Positions 42,826 through 52,559 of a stretch of 64,000 nt of DNA are shown here, piece by piece. A program made the translations under genes and the position numbers. The DNA lies in contig JYIP02000006.1 of the NCBI GenBank assembly GCA_001051155.2, positions 806,001 through 870,000 of the forward strand, written 5' to 3'. The notes under the pieces are model-generated. The model saw nothing but the letters and a program-made list of their open reading frames with translations, was not told the origin of the DNA and ran no database searches. Source of the DNA: Chrysoporthe austroafricana (lineage: Eukaryota > Ascomycota > Sordariomycetes > Diaporthales > Cryphonectriaceae). Every line of letters begins with the position of its first letter. The stretch's first letter is position 1.

Positions 42826-44721
42826 CTTGCGCGGCGTGCTGGAAAGTCGTGGGGGTTCTCTGGCCGGTGAGGACGTTTCGTGGAAAGCAATAGTAGGGGT
42901 GCGAGCTGGCCTGCGGGGTGTCGAGGGCGGCGGCGGGGAGGTTGCGGACTGAGAGAAGGGGGGGAAGGCTGGGGCAGATGGCGGTGGTGGTGGTGATGAT
43001 GATGATGGGAGCGCTGGCGTCTCGGGCAGTGGCAGCTGCGAAGCTATCTGCTGCTGCTGGGCGAGCTCGGCCGGCAGGTGGAGGGATGATGTCGAGGGCT
43101 CAGGCTCCTCGGCAAGGTCGCTGCTGATAGGGGCCTGCGCCGTGGGCCTGCCGTCCGCGGTGGAGCGCACTAACAGGTCTACCAGCGACGGCCTGGCCTT
43201 GAGTTTGGGCCGCAAGCCCAGCATCTTCGGTCGCTCTGGCGCTGGCCCTGGCTCTGTAGTTGGTTGGTTGTACCTGTACCTGTGCCCGTGCCTTGTGTGC
43301 CTGCGCCTGTGCCTGCGCCTGTATCAGGACCGCCGGGCACTGTATCTGCTGCTGCTGCTGCTGTTGCTGCTGCTGCCGCCGCCGCTGCTGCTGCCAGCAA
43401 ACAGCTCGAGGGAGTTCTGGGATCCTGCTCTGTTCTGGCCCGAGGCGTTCGACGGTCTTGAGGTTGTTGTTGTAAGAGGGAACAATTACAGCACGCGTTG
43501 TGCCCGACGTTGCTCTTGGGAACGCGAAATGAGGGTTGCAATGCGATCGGCTTGGGGACCTGGGCTACCGCTCATTTCCTCCCTCAGCGCAGCGTCTTGC
43601 CTGCTATTTTGAGCCCCCCAGGGGCCTTGGCCTAGCCCTGGCCTGGCCTGCAATGCACGGTCAGCAGCACTTGGCTGGCCTCGGCTCCTGGAGGATTACG
43701 TTCATGCACCAAGTACTGCTACCTGCCGTCCTTGCGCCGATGCCTCGACTCTTCCAGTGCGGTTCGCTGTCTGTGGGCACATCTTGGAAAAGACGCTCTT
43801 CATTCCAGACTAACAGGTTTTGCTGCACTTGAGATCAAGAGCTTGAGGAATGTCCCTCTGCGCCCCGGCACGCCCAACGTTCAGCCCAGCCTGTGGATGC
43901 CTCCTACTAGCTTATGTGTTCTACTCCCAGACCGGTCATCCGATATGAAGAGGTCCGCGGGGCTGATGGATCTTGACAAGATAGGCATACTATATTACCT
44001 GGAGACAAAGGTGAAGAGCCAATCGTGCTGGCTGGACTCGTTCGGCCAAGTCGTGAGGGAGAACGAGCAGATCAAGAGATGATAATTGGAGCTCGCTGTC
44101 GACGGCTATCATGTCTTGCTCAGAAACCCTTACTCCCAGCCACCCGGATACTGTACACCACGTTGGCCTGCGTTGGCCTGCGATGAGGATCAGCGTGAAC
44201 TTGTTCGTCAACCATTCTTGTCTAGTTGGAAACATCCTATCGGAGGGCTTTACTTCTGAGGCAGAATTTCCTGCAAAACAATCTATCCTGGCCCAAAGTT
44301 GGGATTCAAGTCCAGTCCATCTAGTATTCGATCGGCGCACCGACTTGGAAATGCATCCAGATAGGGGAATAGAGCCTATATACCAAGACATAGACTCTTT
44401 CGTAGCCGCGTCCAAGAAGTGGGGAACCCAGCCTTTTCAAGACAACAGGACCTGGCGTCATGCCGGGTATAGCATCGGCCACCGTGGGTCTCCCACCAAG
44501 TCGTTCTTGTTTCAACCGGCACCGGTTGCCTGAACATGCTTCGCAGTTCGAAGGCCATCCAGAATGAACCCGAGCACCCGGGGCTTCAACATGCCAAACA
44601 GGCGGGGCTACTAACACTAACACGAAGTTAGCGAGACATCAGCTGCGCACTGGTCGCGACGGGACCTGAGAGCACCCCTGCAGGGCTAGATCAACCACCG
44701 TATGCCTCCTCACATCGGTCA
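42826..44721. other. Intergenic / leader region, 1.9 kb
   Basis: The part next to V-ATPase A (42826-43224) is open in frame with its start codon and is Pro/Ser-rich when translated. A GCGCCTGTGCCT-type repeat lies at about 43290-43325 and a CTG/CCG run at 43346-43396. The part from 43500 to 44720 is more balanced in composition; overlapping open frames of about 140 codons on both strands (44111-44533 +, 44415-43990 -) have no recognisable features, and I do not call them. Confidence 0.5.
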
Positions 44722-46266
44722 TCAGGCGGTCGCCGTCTTCTGCGGATCCACGTCGTACTCGACATCCGTACGTATCACGTACTTTGCCGAAGGCCGCTGT
44801 CCCTTCCGCACACCAGTTCCCTCGTGCAAGAGGTTCCCGTCCACCTCGCCGTGGGGAAATAGGGCGACGCTGCCCTGGATCGGCTTGAGCGGGTAGGCAT
44901 TCAACGTCCCCTCCCTCGTACCGGGCAGGAAGTACGTCGTTTCACCAGCCTCGAACTCATCGTTAAGGTAGATGAGGAAGGTGAACAGCGACGATTGCTT
45001 CGCCTCCGGGGGGCTGGAGTCATAGATGTACGAGTCTTCCGGGCTGATGCCTGAGGGAGGCCAAGCCCCATCTAGAGGGCGCGTTAGCGGCAGAATGTCC
45101 AGCTAGAAAGGAGTAGTCCAAGACGTACCAATGTGCGCCCGATATTCCGCGCCAGGAACGTATCGGTAGACACGAAACCTTCTATTCAGCCCCCGCACGC
45201 TCCTGCCGCCCACGCTCGGAGGCACAAACGGCTCGACTCTCTTCCACAGGCCCTCGCAGAACGCAGAATCGGCGATCCAGTAGAAGTTGTGCGCGAGAAT
45301 GCTGGCTTCCTCGCCCTCGGCCCGTATCGGCGCGTCGGGCGTGAAGCCGATCTTCTCTGCCGCGCCGATGATCTGTTCACACTCGTCTGCCGTGAGGACG
45401 TCCTTCATGAGGTGCAGATTGGGGACGACCGGGTGCTTGTGATGCGTAGTGGTCGGAGGCGGCGAGGAGAACGTGATAGTGTTGTCCCGGGAGGCGTGAA
45501 GGATCGCGGGATGGTGATTCGGAGGCTTCCGCTGGAGCCCCGGTGTCGATTCGATGATCCTGAACCGCGAAATCGTCTCCTCGCTCATTTTAGAGACTAG
45601 AGTCCCGTCGAGGACACTCTCGTAGACCATCCTCCGCAGCCGCCTATCTCGCAGATCCCAAGCCTGCCGCACCACCATAGGTCCCTCCCCGGCTTCGCGC
45701 TCACCCTCGTCGCCGGTCGTGTGGTCGACCGGGCCGACCACCCTGAGGATGGCATCCAGGACCTGAAGCACATCCTGCTGCTCCGCGGTCCTCTTGGCCC
45801 CTCCGTCGCGCTGTTCTGCCAGGCCGCTGATGACGTCCAGATCCCGGACCCACCGGCAGAGAGCACCCAGCTTGGGCTTCTGTCCTCGGATCCGCATCTC
45901 GGCGAGCATGACCCGTGCATCGACATAATTCTGGTCGGCAAGCGCGCCACTGATCCGCGAGGTGAGGTTGGCATCGACCGAGGCGATGGAGCCGGTGGTG
46001 GAGGCCTGCTTGAACTCGAAGACCGCAGCTCGCAGGTCTTTACACGCCTTCGACTTGATGAGACTCGGGTTGTCTGCCAGAGTTCGGAGGGTCTCGACAG
46101 TAATCTCGAGATCCTCGTCTGGAACTATTGTCTGCAGGAGTTTGGGCTCGTAGGTGCTTCCTGTGAGCGTGATTGAGCCCACGGGGTCGGTCTTGATCTT
46201 CTTCGCCACCGACCCATTCGCGGCCTGGGAGGTTTGTTGCTTGCGCTTCGCTTTCGACTTCGCCAT
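44722..46266 (-). CDS. 2-oxoglutarate/Fe(II)-dependent oxygenase (prolyl 4-hydroxylase-like fold)
   Basis: Two exons, 46266-45129 and 45071-44722, give 495 residues. The C-terminal oxygenase domain has FRVYRYVPGAEYRAHIDGAW with the iron ligands H378 and D380 (HxD motif), TFLIYLNDEFEAGETTYFLP, the distal iron ligand H462 in LLHEGTG and the 2-oxoglutarate-binding basic residue K476 in SAKYVIRTDVEYD. This matches the P4Hc type of fold. The intron interrupts the Asp codon of HxD. The N-terminal 260 residues begin with a basic, nuclear-signal-like stretch (MAKSKAKRKQQTSQ, VAKKIKTD) and a helical region (ALADQNYVDARVMLAEMRIRGQKPKLGALCRWVRDLD) that I do not recognise. The substrate is unknown; the basic N-terminus hints at a nuclear protein substrate. 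Confidence 0.85.
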
Positions 46267-47370
46267 TGCATACTATAATAATAATAATATCGGTCCTGTG
46301 GGCTCGTTGACGCCTACCGCAGCGGACGCGTGCTTAGGTACATGGGAAGTCTGGGCTCAAGCTGGTGGTCAAAACTCGACATGACGTTTCTGCGGGTATC
46401 ACGTGACACAAGCTAAGACATGGTGGCGAAGTCCCTCTGAGCCAGAAAAACAAAGGGGAAGAAAAGAAAAGGCTCGAGTATAAGATATTTCGAAGACATG
46501 GAATAATAGATATTTAATACTTGTATATCTAGACCCCTTGATCTCGTTGTATGGCTGATCACTAGTTCAAAGGCGATGATGCGCTCTCGATACACCAGTA
46601 TCTACGTAATTATTCACCACAATGCCGAAGCTTGACGTATCCTGGCTCTTTTTTGCAGTACAATTAACGACGGCATATACCGCGATCTCCATATCTCATC
46701 ACTTAAGTGTATAAGCATCATATTGTAGCTAATGCCCAAATTGCGGATATTTTTTTGCTTTCGGGTGGTGATGGTTGGGGGCGAGATGGAGGTGTTCCCT
46801 ACATCATTACCTTTGTCTCTTTCATATATCTACGAGACGTGGGGGAAAGGGTGAAACCCTCATTCCGAATTTGGCCAAGTTTTCCGAATAGGCGCAAGAT
46901 TTAGGCATATGGGTTTGAATCATCTACTCGGCTGACGTGTTATTCATACCACCTCGTCTTACCAAAGTAGGCGTATCGGCGAAGAGGGTGTATCCGGCCT
47001 GGTTGATGCTCTGCCGATAAAGCTCACTGGCCTACTCGAATAGGGGATATCATCGCTCTGAGTAGACACCGTACTAAGCTCAGGCGTCTGCGCGGCACTG
47101 GACGCAGTACGCGTCCACCGCAAATCTCCCAGCACATTATGAACCTTTTTTCGCCTTTACGACTGACAGTGCCACATGTGTTGTCTCGGATCCCTCAGAG
47201 CTCGGGCGAGCCCGATTCAGGGCTGAGACGCCGAGTGTCATCCCAGGGGCCTTCAATTTTGCCCGGAAAATAATTGACATTAGTGTGTCCGTGACTTCTA
47301 TCAACGACTACTTGTAGTACATTTCGATAGGCCTTCCGGGATTCTTACTGTCTCTTGAAGATTTGTGTGC
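46267..47370. other. Intergenic, 1.1 kb, AT-rich
   Basis: AT-richer than the genes around it, especially 46440-46920. An ATAAT repeat (46275-46290) precedes the oxygenase start. A possible last exon of the neighbouring proline-rich gene lies at 47370-47308 (21 codons ending in MYYK), after an in-phase intron 47430-47371. No other gene is seen. Confidence 0.5.
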
Positions 47371-48774
47371 CTAGACGAAAGATTGTTCAGCCTCCCACCT
47401 CAGGCCTAGATACGAGTCATCTGAGCTCACCTGTGCGATATGGGCTGGGCTCGCTGGCTTCTTCTTGGCACCCTCCGGAGACTTCCTGCGCTTTGAGGTT
47501 TGCTTGTCGCGACCATGCTGTTCCCTCGCCTGGTGATGCTCCTTGGCCTTGTCGATCAAGTGTCCGAGCCCCTTCTCCAGGGCCTTTCTGGCCTGCTGCA
47601 ACCCACTGCTCTGCCCCACACCGGCGACCGCACCACCGACGGACGCCGCCGAGGTGGCAGCGGCACCGCTCGCCTTGTACGCCGGTGATATGGGCCGCGT
47701 CGGCGGTGGAGGAAACGCGCCTGGCATGGCCGGCTCTTTGCCTTTCCCGACGGGTGACGGGCTCGGGCGGGGAGGTAGCGGAGGCGGTACACCGTCAGCA
47801 CTTTCTTGACCAGTCTCTTCCGTATGGTCCGCCTCTGCTGTAACCTCCTCTGTGACCTCCGCTGTGACCTCCGCTGTGACCTCCGCTGTGACCTCCGCTG
47901 TGACCTCCGCTGTGACCTCCGCTGTGACCTCCGCTGTGACCTCCGCTGTGACCTCCGCTGTATCCGCAGTCGCAGCCGTTAAAGCTTCCGACGAGTTTTT
48001 AACGGCCTCGCTGGTGCTGATCCCGATCACCGCGCTGCCAACGTGGGCAGCGGAGGCGGCAGAGCTGCTGGCAAGCTGCTGGTCATCTATCGTCTGGGGC
48101 GGTGCGGCCTTTTCTGGAGGTGGTGGCACATGTTGACTTTCTTCGTATGCCGGAGGGGGTTCTACATGCTCTTCTGACTCATCATGGTCTGTCTCTGGTT
48201 CCAGTACCGGGGATACGAGGTGGTTGTCATCTTCCACCCTACCAGTCGTAGCATCCAGCTCCGAGATGGGGGAGGTCACGTGGCGTTCCTCGTCGACTGA
48301 GATTCTCTCCTTTGGCGGGACTGGAGGGGAAGTGCATCGCTCTTCAAGAGAGCTACCTCCTGGATGATCGCCTCCTATCGAAGCACTCTCTGTGGCTGAT
48401 GGTTCCGGAGATTGGGGTTTGTTGATGTTGAGAGGGGGAACCTCAAGGGCGGTGAAGAAGCCCTCGATCTCAGCCGAGAGCTCATCGCTCGGGCTCTGCG
48501 GCCTCGGGGGCGAGTAGGCCTTGTATGCGACCGGTGGCGGGGTCGACGACGGTTGCTGTGTTGGTGAGGTGGATGTGGCGCCTGGACTGGGCGTGCGTGA
48601 GCGACGACCCGCGCCGGGCCTAAGGGCGGCCGGATACTTGAGTGGTGATGCATGGCCGCCAGGCCTCAAGACTGACGGGTGGCGATCCGGTGTCGGGTCT
48701 GTAGAGGGCGTGGTGAAAAGCTCATCTCGATCTCCTGCTCCTCCGACGGCGAGATGCGTCGTGTCGTGGCTCAT
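47371..48774 (-). CDS. Proline-rich hypothetical protein with tandem EVTA repeats
   Basis: Not recognised as a named family. As one exon it encodes 467 residues; a clean donor (CAG|GTGAGC at 47430) and acceptor (GTCTAG at 47371) allow a 60-base intron and a C-terminus ending at 47308 instead, with 468 residues. The protein is disordered and adaptor-like: [18 protein letters not shown] and PPPLPPRPSPSP (SH3-type ligands), and EPPPAYEES (a PPxY motif for WW domains, as in Rsp5 ubiquitin ligase adaptors). The middle has an AEVT tetrapeptide repeated about nine times. Near the C-terminus come an Ala/Gly segment (AAATSAASVGGAVAGVGQ), a possible helix ARKALEKGLGHLIDKAKEHHQ and a basic run KQTSKRRKSPEGAKKK. 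A trafficking or signalling adaptor role is inference. Confidence 0.72.
   Translation of the reverse strand: MSHDTTHLAVGGAGDRDELFTTPSTDPTPDRHPSVLRPGGHASPLKYPAALRPGAGRRSRTPSPGATSTSPTQQPSSTPPPVAYKAYSPPRPQSPSDELSAEIEGFFTALEVPPLNINKPQSPEPSATESASIGGDHPGGSSLEERCTSPPVPPKERISVDEERHVTSPISELDATTGRVEDDNHLVSPVLEPETDHDESEEHVEPPPAYEESQHVPPPPEKAAPPQTIDDQQLASSSAASAAHVGSAVIGISTSEAVKNSSEALTAATADTAEVTAEVTAEVTAEVTAEVTAEVTAEVTAEVTAEVTEEVTAEADHTEETGQESADGVPPPLPPRPSPSPVGKGKEPAMPGAFPPPPTRPISPAYKASGAAATSAASVGGAVAGVGQSSGLQQARKALEKGLGHLIDKAKEHHQAREQHGRDKQTSKRRKSPEGAKKKPASPAHIAQVSSDDSYLGLRWEAEQSFV
47837..47956. repeat. 12-bp minisatellite inside a coding sequence
   Basis: Ten contiguous units of the 12-mer GCTGTGACCTCC (+ strand), the last eight (47861-47956) identical and the first two each differing by one base. 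In the minus-strand gene it encodes repeated Glu-Val-Thr-Ala. Near-perfect identity implies recent expansion or ongoing homogenisation. Confidence 0.95.
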
Positions 48775-50215
48775 GGCGTTTCAGAGTTAAAGGCCGGTGG
48801 GGAGACGCTTTATGAGCTCAAGGTCAGGATAGATGGCAAATGCGCGAGGGAGGATGAGACACTGGAGAGGCGATCGGTGAGCAGGTGGGTTGGCGATGCT
48901 CCTCTGCGCGACTATAGCTGAGATCCTCGTGTCTAAATACTACAACTGAGCTTCGAGACGACCTATGCATCAAGATGCGAGATCCACACTCTGAGGCTGC
49001 CTCAGCGAGCGGCGGTGACGATGAGCTCGAAACAGGGTTTCGTTTTGTGGGTCCGGCCACCAGAAGGACTCTCCAGCAGGACACAGCCACAAAAAGGGGC
49101 GCAGGAGGCCCCTTGTCGACCTGACTTACAGCGCACTCTGGCAAGACATACGTCTGTGCAGTACGTACGATAGACTCCGTAGTAGTGTGTACGGACGTAT
49201 GGTATGAAGCCTGCCAAGGCGCGGCCATCTGTGCTCCTAGGAGGTTCTGCCGATGCTGCTATATTTACCCTGGCAGGATGGGATTCGTTCGATTACTTAT
49301 CAGGGGTTGTTGGGCTTGTCCGGCTGAACACAGGCTTGCTGTGTTTATCTAGCGCTGTGAATGGACTATTTAGTCTCCGGTCTTCCCTATCCCATGAATT
49401 GAGGCCGTCAACGAGTAACATGTGTCTGCTGAGACTGTATACTTCTCACTCACAACGTCTTCTCTCAATTCTTTGGTGGTCTTCTCTAAACAGAACTCAA
49501 TAAATCCCGGTCTCCTCTGGCAGGCCTGTTATTTCGGACCTCGGACCCGCTGATGTCCGAATTGACTTGACACTTCACCCAAAGGAGCGCAGCTTCTTCA
49601 ACCGTTCCCGAAACAGCAGCATCCTTCATGTGCGCACGCCCGAAGGATCTATCAACAGGCCGTCCCGCACATGTTGGGTGCCGAGCCCGAGGTCTTTGTG
49701 TTGATTTGTTTGCGCTGAGTGGGTCAAGGAGGTAGTATAAACTCAGAGTGTGAATCTGCTCACGGTTCTGCACCAAGTCGTGGTAGGATGCAGTGAAAGA
49801 TGCTCACAAGTTTTCGTGCTCTCGAACTCCACAACCCTTTGAAACTAGGATGCTGTTGCCTATTATGAGGTCCCTTCGTCTTTCTTGTTGTGCCGAGATG
49901 CATCATGGCGGAGTGACAGCGTGCTAATAGTGCCTAGTACGTGCAAGAGTATCAGCTCTATGTCGGATGATCTTTCGTCCTTCTCGCTCACCGCGCAAGA
50001 CTATATAGGAAGCGAACAAGCCGTAGATCTGACTGAAAAGCAAGATACTGTTCAACAAGTTCGTTCTGGCATCCTCTGTTTGGAACGAAGTCCCTGAGAT
50101 AACGCAATTCGTTGTCTGTGCTCTATATTGCTTTCCCCTCTCACTCACTACGCCCCTATATCTACTGAGCATACTCACTACTCTGAAACCCACATAAAAG
50201 TACATACAACCCACC
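48775..50215. other. Intergenic, 1.4 kb
   Basis: Upstream region of the divergent proline-rich (-) and SDR (+) genes. I see no gene; the short open frames on either strand have no family features. GTACGTACG and similar words occur at about 49158-49198. Confidence 0.55.
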
Positions 50216-51188
50216 ATGTCTTCGGCATTCAACTTCGACTTCACCACCCCTTTCCATCATGGCAGCTACTCCGCAGTCTCACCGACTCGCCCGGAACTAT
50301 CAGCCGCAGGCAAAACAATCCTCATCAGCGGTGGAGGACGAGGCATCGGTACCGAGATAGTCAAGGCCTTTGCCCAGGCCGGCGCGGCGCATATCATTGT
50401 CATGGGGCGGACCAGCTCGAGTCTGGCCGCTACGGTATCAAGCACCCACGGCGACTTCCCCGGCACCAAGTACTCCACCATTTCCGGGGATGTGTCTTCC
50501 GGCGAGGACATGGCCCGAGCATTTGCAGAGGTGAAGAAGCTGGCCCCTGCAGGAATTGACGTGCTCATCGCCAACGCGGGCTACCTTCATGATGTCGCGC
50601 CCGTCTCTGCGCTTTCAAGTGACGTCGAGGCCGACGCTGCGTCCACAGCCGACTGGTGGCAGGCTTTCGAGGTCAACGTCAAGGGTGTCTACCTACAGGC
50701 TCGTCTATTCCTCGCGCTCGCCAAGCCTAGCGGCGTCTTTGTGAACATGTCAGCGCCTGGCGCCCATGTCATCCCGGCGATGGGTGCATTTTCCGGATAT
50801 GTCGGGTCGAAGCTCGGAGCAGCGCGTGTGGTGGAGTCGCTGCAGGCCGAGAACCAGGGGTTCAGCTTCTTCAATGTATGTCCTGGAGCTGTGAGGTCGG
50901 ACATGTTCACAAAGTCTGGGCTTGCGGCTCTCAGCGATGCGGGAATCCTGCCAGCCGACGATGGTAAGTCTGATCCACGTACCCCCTCCCCCCCGGCTGT
51001 TCCTGTTGACTGACATCGCTTCAGCCGACCTGCCAGCTCACTTCCTGGTGTGGCTGTCGAGCCCCGAAGGCGAGTTCTTGAAAGGGAAGTACGTCTGGGC
51101 CAATTGGGATGTTGATGAGCTGAAGGCGAGAAAGGGCAAGCTTCTTGCCGCGGATCAGCTGGTCACGGGCTTGGTCGGTTGGCCTTGA
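50216..51188 (+). CDS. Short-chain dehydrogenase/reductase (classical SDR)
   Basis: NAD(P)(H)-dependent oxidoreductase of unknown substrate. Two exons, 50216-50963 and 51025-51188 (donor GTAAGT, branch CTGAC, acceptor TTCAG), give 303 residues. Seen: the cofactor motif ISGGGRGIG (residues 37-45), DVLIANAGY (the NAG motif), NVKG, catalytic Ser179 (NMSAPG), and Y195 and K199 in YVGSK, followed by NVCPGAVRSDM (the PG motif after the active site). The second exon carries the C-terminal LPAHFLVWLSSPEGEFLKGKYVWANWDVDEL, common in fungal SDRs of secondary or xenobiotic metabolism. No partner biosynthetic genes lie nearby, so a cluster role is not supported. Confidence 0.9.
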
Positions 51189-51800
51189 TATGCTACAACA
51201 GGCACACCGTTTTCGGTTTCATAGTCAGCTGCAAGGTTGAATTGTAAGGCAGCACCCTTCGTAGATGCTGGGCCGACTAGGTGCTGATGCACCTGGCCAG
51301 GATGTATCGGGAGATCTATCAAGCCCAGAGCTTTACGTATACACTAAGGAGTCATTCTATATCAACTCATATCTTTTGCCCACATGGTTTTGCAGTGCAG
51401 GTACTCCAAGAAGGTGGCAGTCGCAACAATGGACAGTGAGAGGGATTCATGCAAAAGCTTTCTCGTTGCCTCCTCACCTAGCCGCTCACTTACAGCATAA
51501 TGAACCCGAGACCATGGTGGAGCACCCTGGATGCTTCATTCCATCTGGAGGAGTTATTATTGAATAACTCGTGACCGTTGACCCATTCTCACGAACAGAG
51601 GGATTGCCCATTAAGCTTCCAATCAACTAGTCCCATAATTGGTCAGACTTTCCTGCGACATTCCATTCATTGCTATCGTTATGAACAGAGGTGGAAAATG
51701 GAAGGCGGTGTGCAGAGATATCATTGAGAGCACTCTTTAGCGACGACATATCTCGGACCGTGTCTTTATTTTAACGTGGTGAAGAGCAACACTTCGCGAC
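51189..51800. other. Intergenic between convergent genes
   Basis: 3' flanks of the SDR and the hydrolase genes; no coding sequence is seen. Confidence 0.6.
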
Positions 51801-52559
51801 TTATTTGCCGTCGTCCTCTCGCAGGACCACCTTCAACCACAGCCAGAAGTCCCGCAGCTCCTCTTCCCCCACATTATGATCGAGGTTTCCATACAAATGT
51901 CCCTCGACGTTTTCGTGAGCGACGTACTGACGTAGCCTCGTCTGCCCTTCCGCAAATAGTCTGATAGGTACAATCCTATCTACCATTCCGTGACCAAAGA
52001 ACCACCGCGGTGCGTATTTCTCGCTCCCACCATCCGCCTCGACACCACCAGGCAGTATAGACTTAACCCTAGGGAAATATCCGCTCAGCCCGAACACGCC
52101 GGCCACTTGATCTCTCGACTGGCCGGTGAGGCCCCAGACCATCGACGCCGCGCAGCCCTGACTAAACCCTCCCACCACGATCTTGCCCGGCTCGGTACCA
52201 CCCTCTATCTCTCTGGCGACCAGAGAGTCAATGAGACCGACTGTCCTCAAGATACCCTCTTTATCTTCTTCCTCGTCTGCTTCGTCCTCGTTCACGAGCT
52301 CCCTCAGACTCATAGGTGACGGTAGATCATGCAGCCTGTACCAGCAGCGCTGGCCAACGGCCGGATCGACGCGCGCTGTTGGCAAGACCCATTTCGTATA
52401 GGGCAGTTTCTGGTACATCTGGAACTTCTGAGCGAGTCCGTAGCCTGTGCCGAGCCCATCATCCCCGAAGCCATGGAGGAAGATGATGGTGGACCTTTTG
52501 GAGGGCTCGGCGGGGGTCTCGAGGGGTTCGAGAACGACGGGTTCTGCCAGATTTACCAT
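51801..52559 (-). CDS. Acyl-protein thioesterase / carboxylesterase-like alpha/beta hydrolase
   Basis: Single exon, 252 residues, the usual length for the phospholipase/carboxylesterase (APT1-like) family. Seen: FLHGFGDDG (the oxyanion region after the first strand), KWVLPTARVDPAV, nucleophile Ser133 in GGFSQG, acid Asp194 in FGHGMVDRIVP and His228 in LYGNLDHNVGEEELRDFWLWL. An acidic insertion (NEDEADEEEDKEG, about residues 90-102) sits after RELVN, where the family varies. Known: family members remove palmitate from proteins or hydrolyse short esters. This divergent paralogue type is common in filamentous fungi, so the exact substrate is uncertain. Confidence 0.88.
   Translation of the reverse strand: MVNLAEPVVLEPLETPAEPSKRSTIIFLHGFGDDGLGTGYGLAQKFQMYQKLPYTKWVLPTARVDPAVGQRCWYRLHDLPSPMSLRELVNEDEADEEEDKEGILRTVGLIDSLVAREIEGGTEPGKIVVGGFSQGCAASMVWGLTGQSRDQVAGVFGLSGYFPRVKSILPGGVEADGGSEKYAPRWFFGHGMVDRIVPIRLFAEGQTRLRQYVAHENVEGHLYGNLDHNVGEEELRDFWLWLKVVLREDDGK

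Noticed and set aside
44111..44533. Overlapping open frames of about 140 codons on both strands near 44.2 kb
   Set aside because: Neither strand shows motifs or splice partners; both being open suggests chance.
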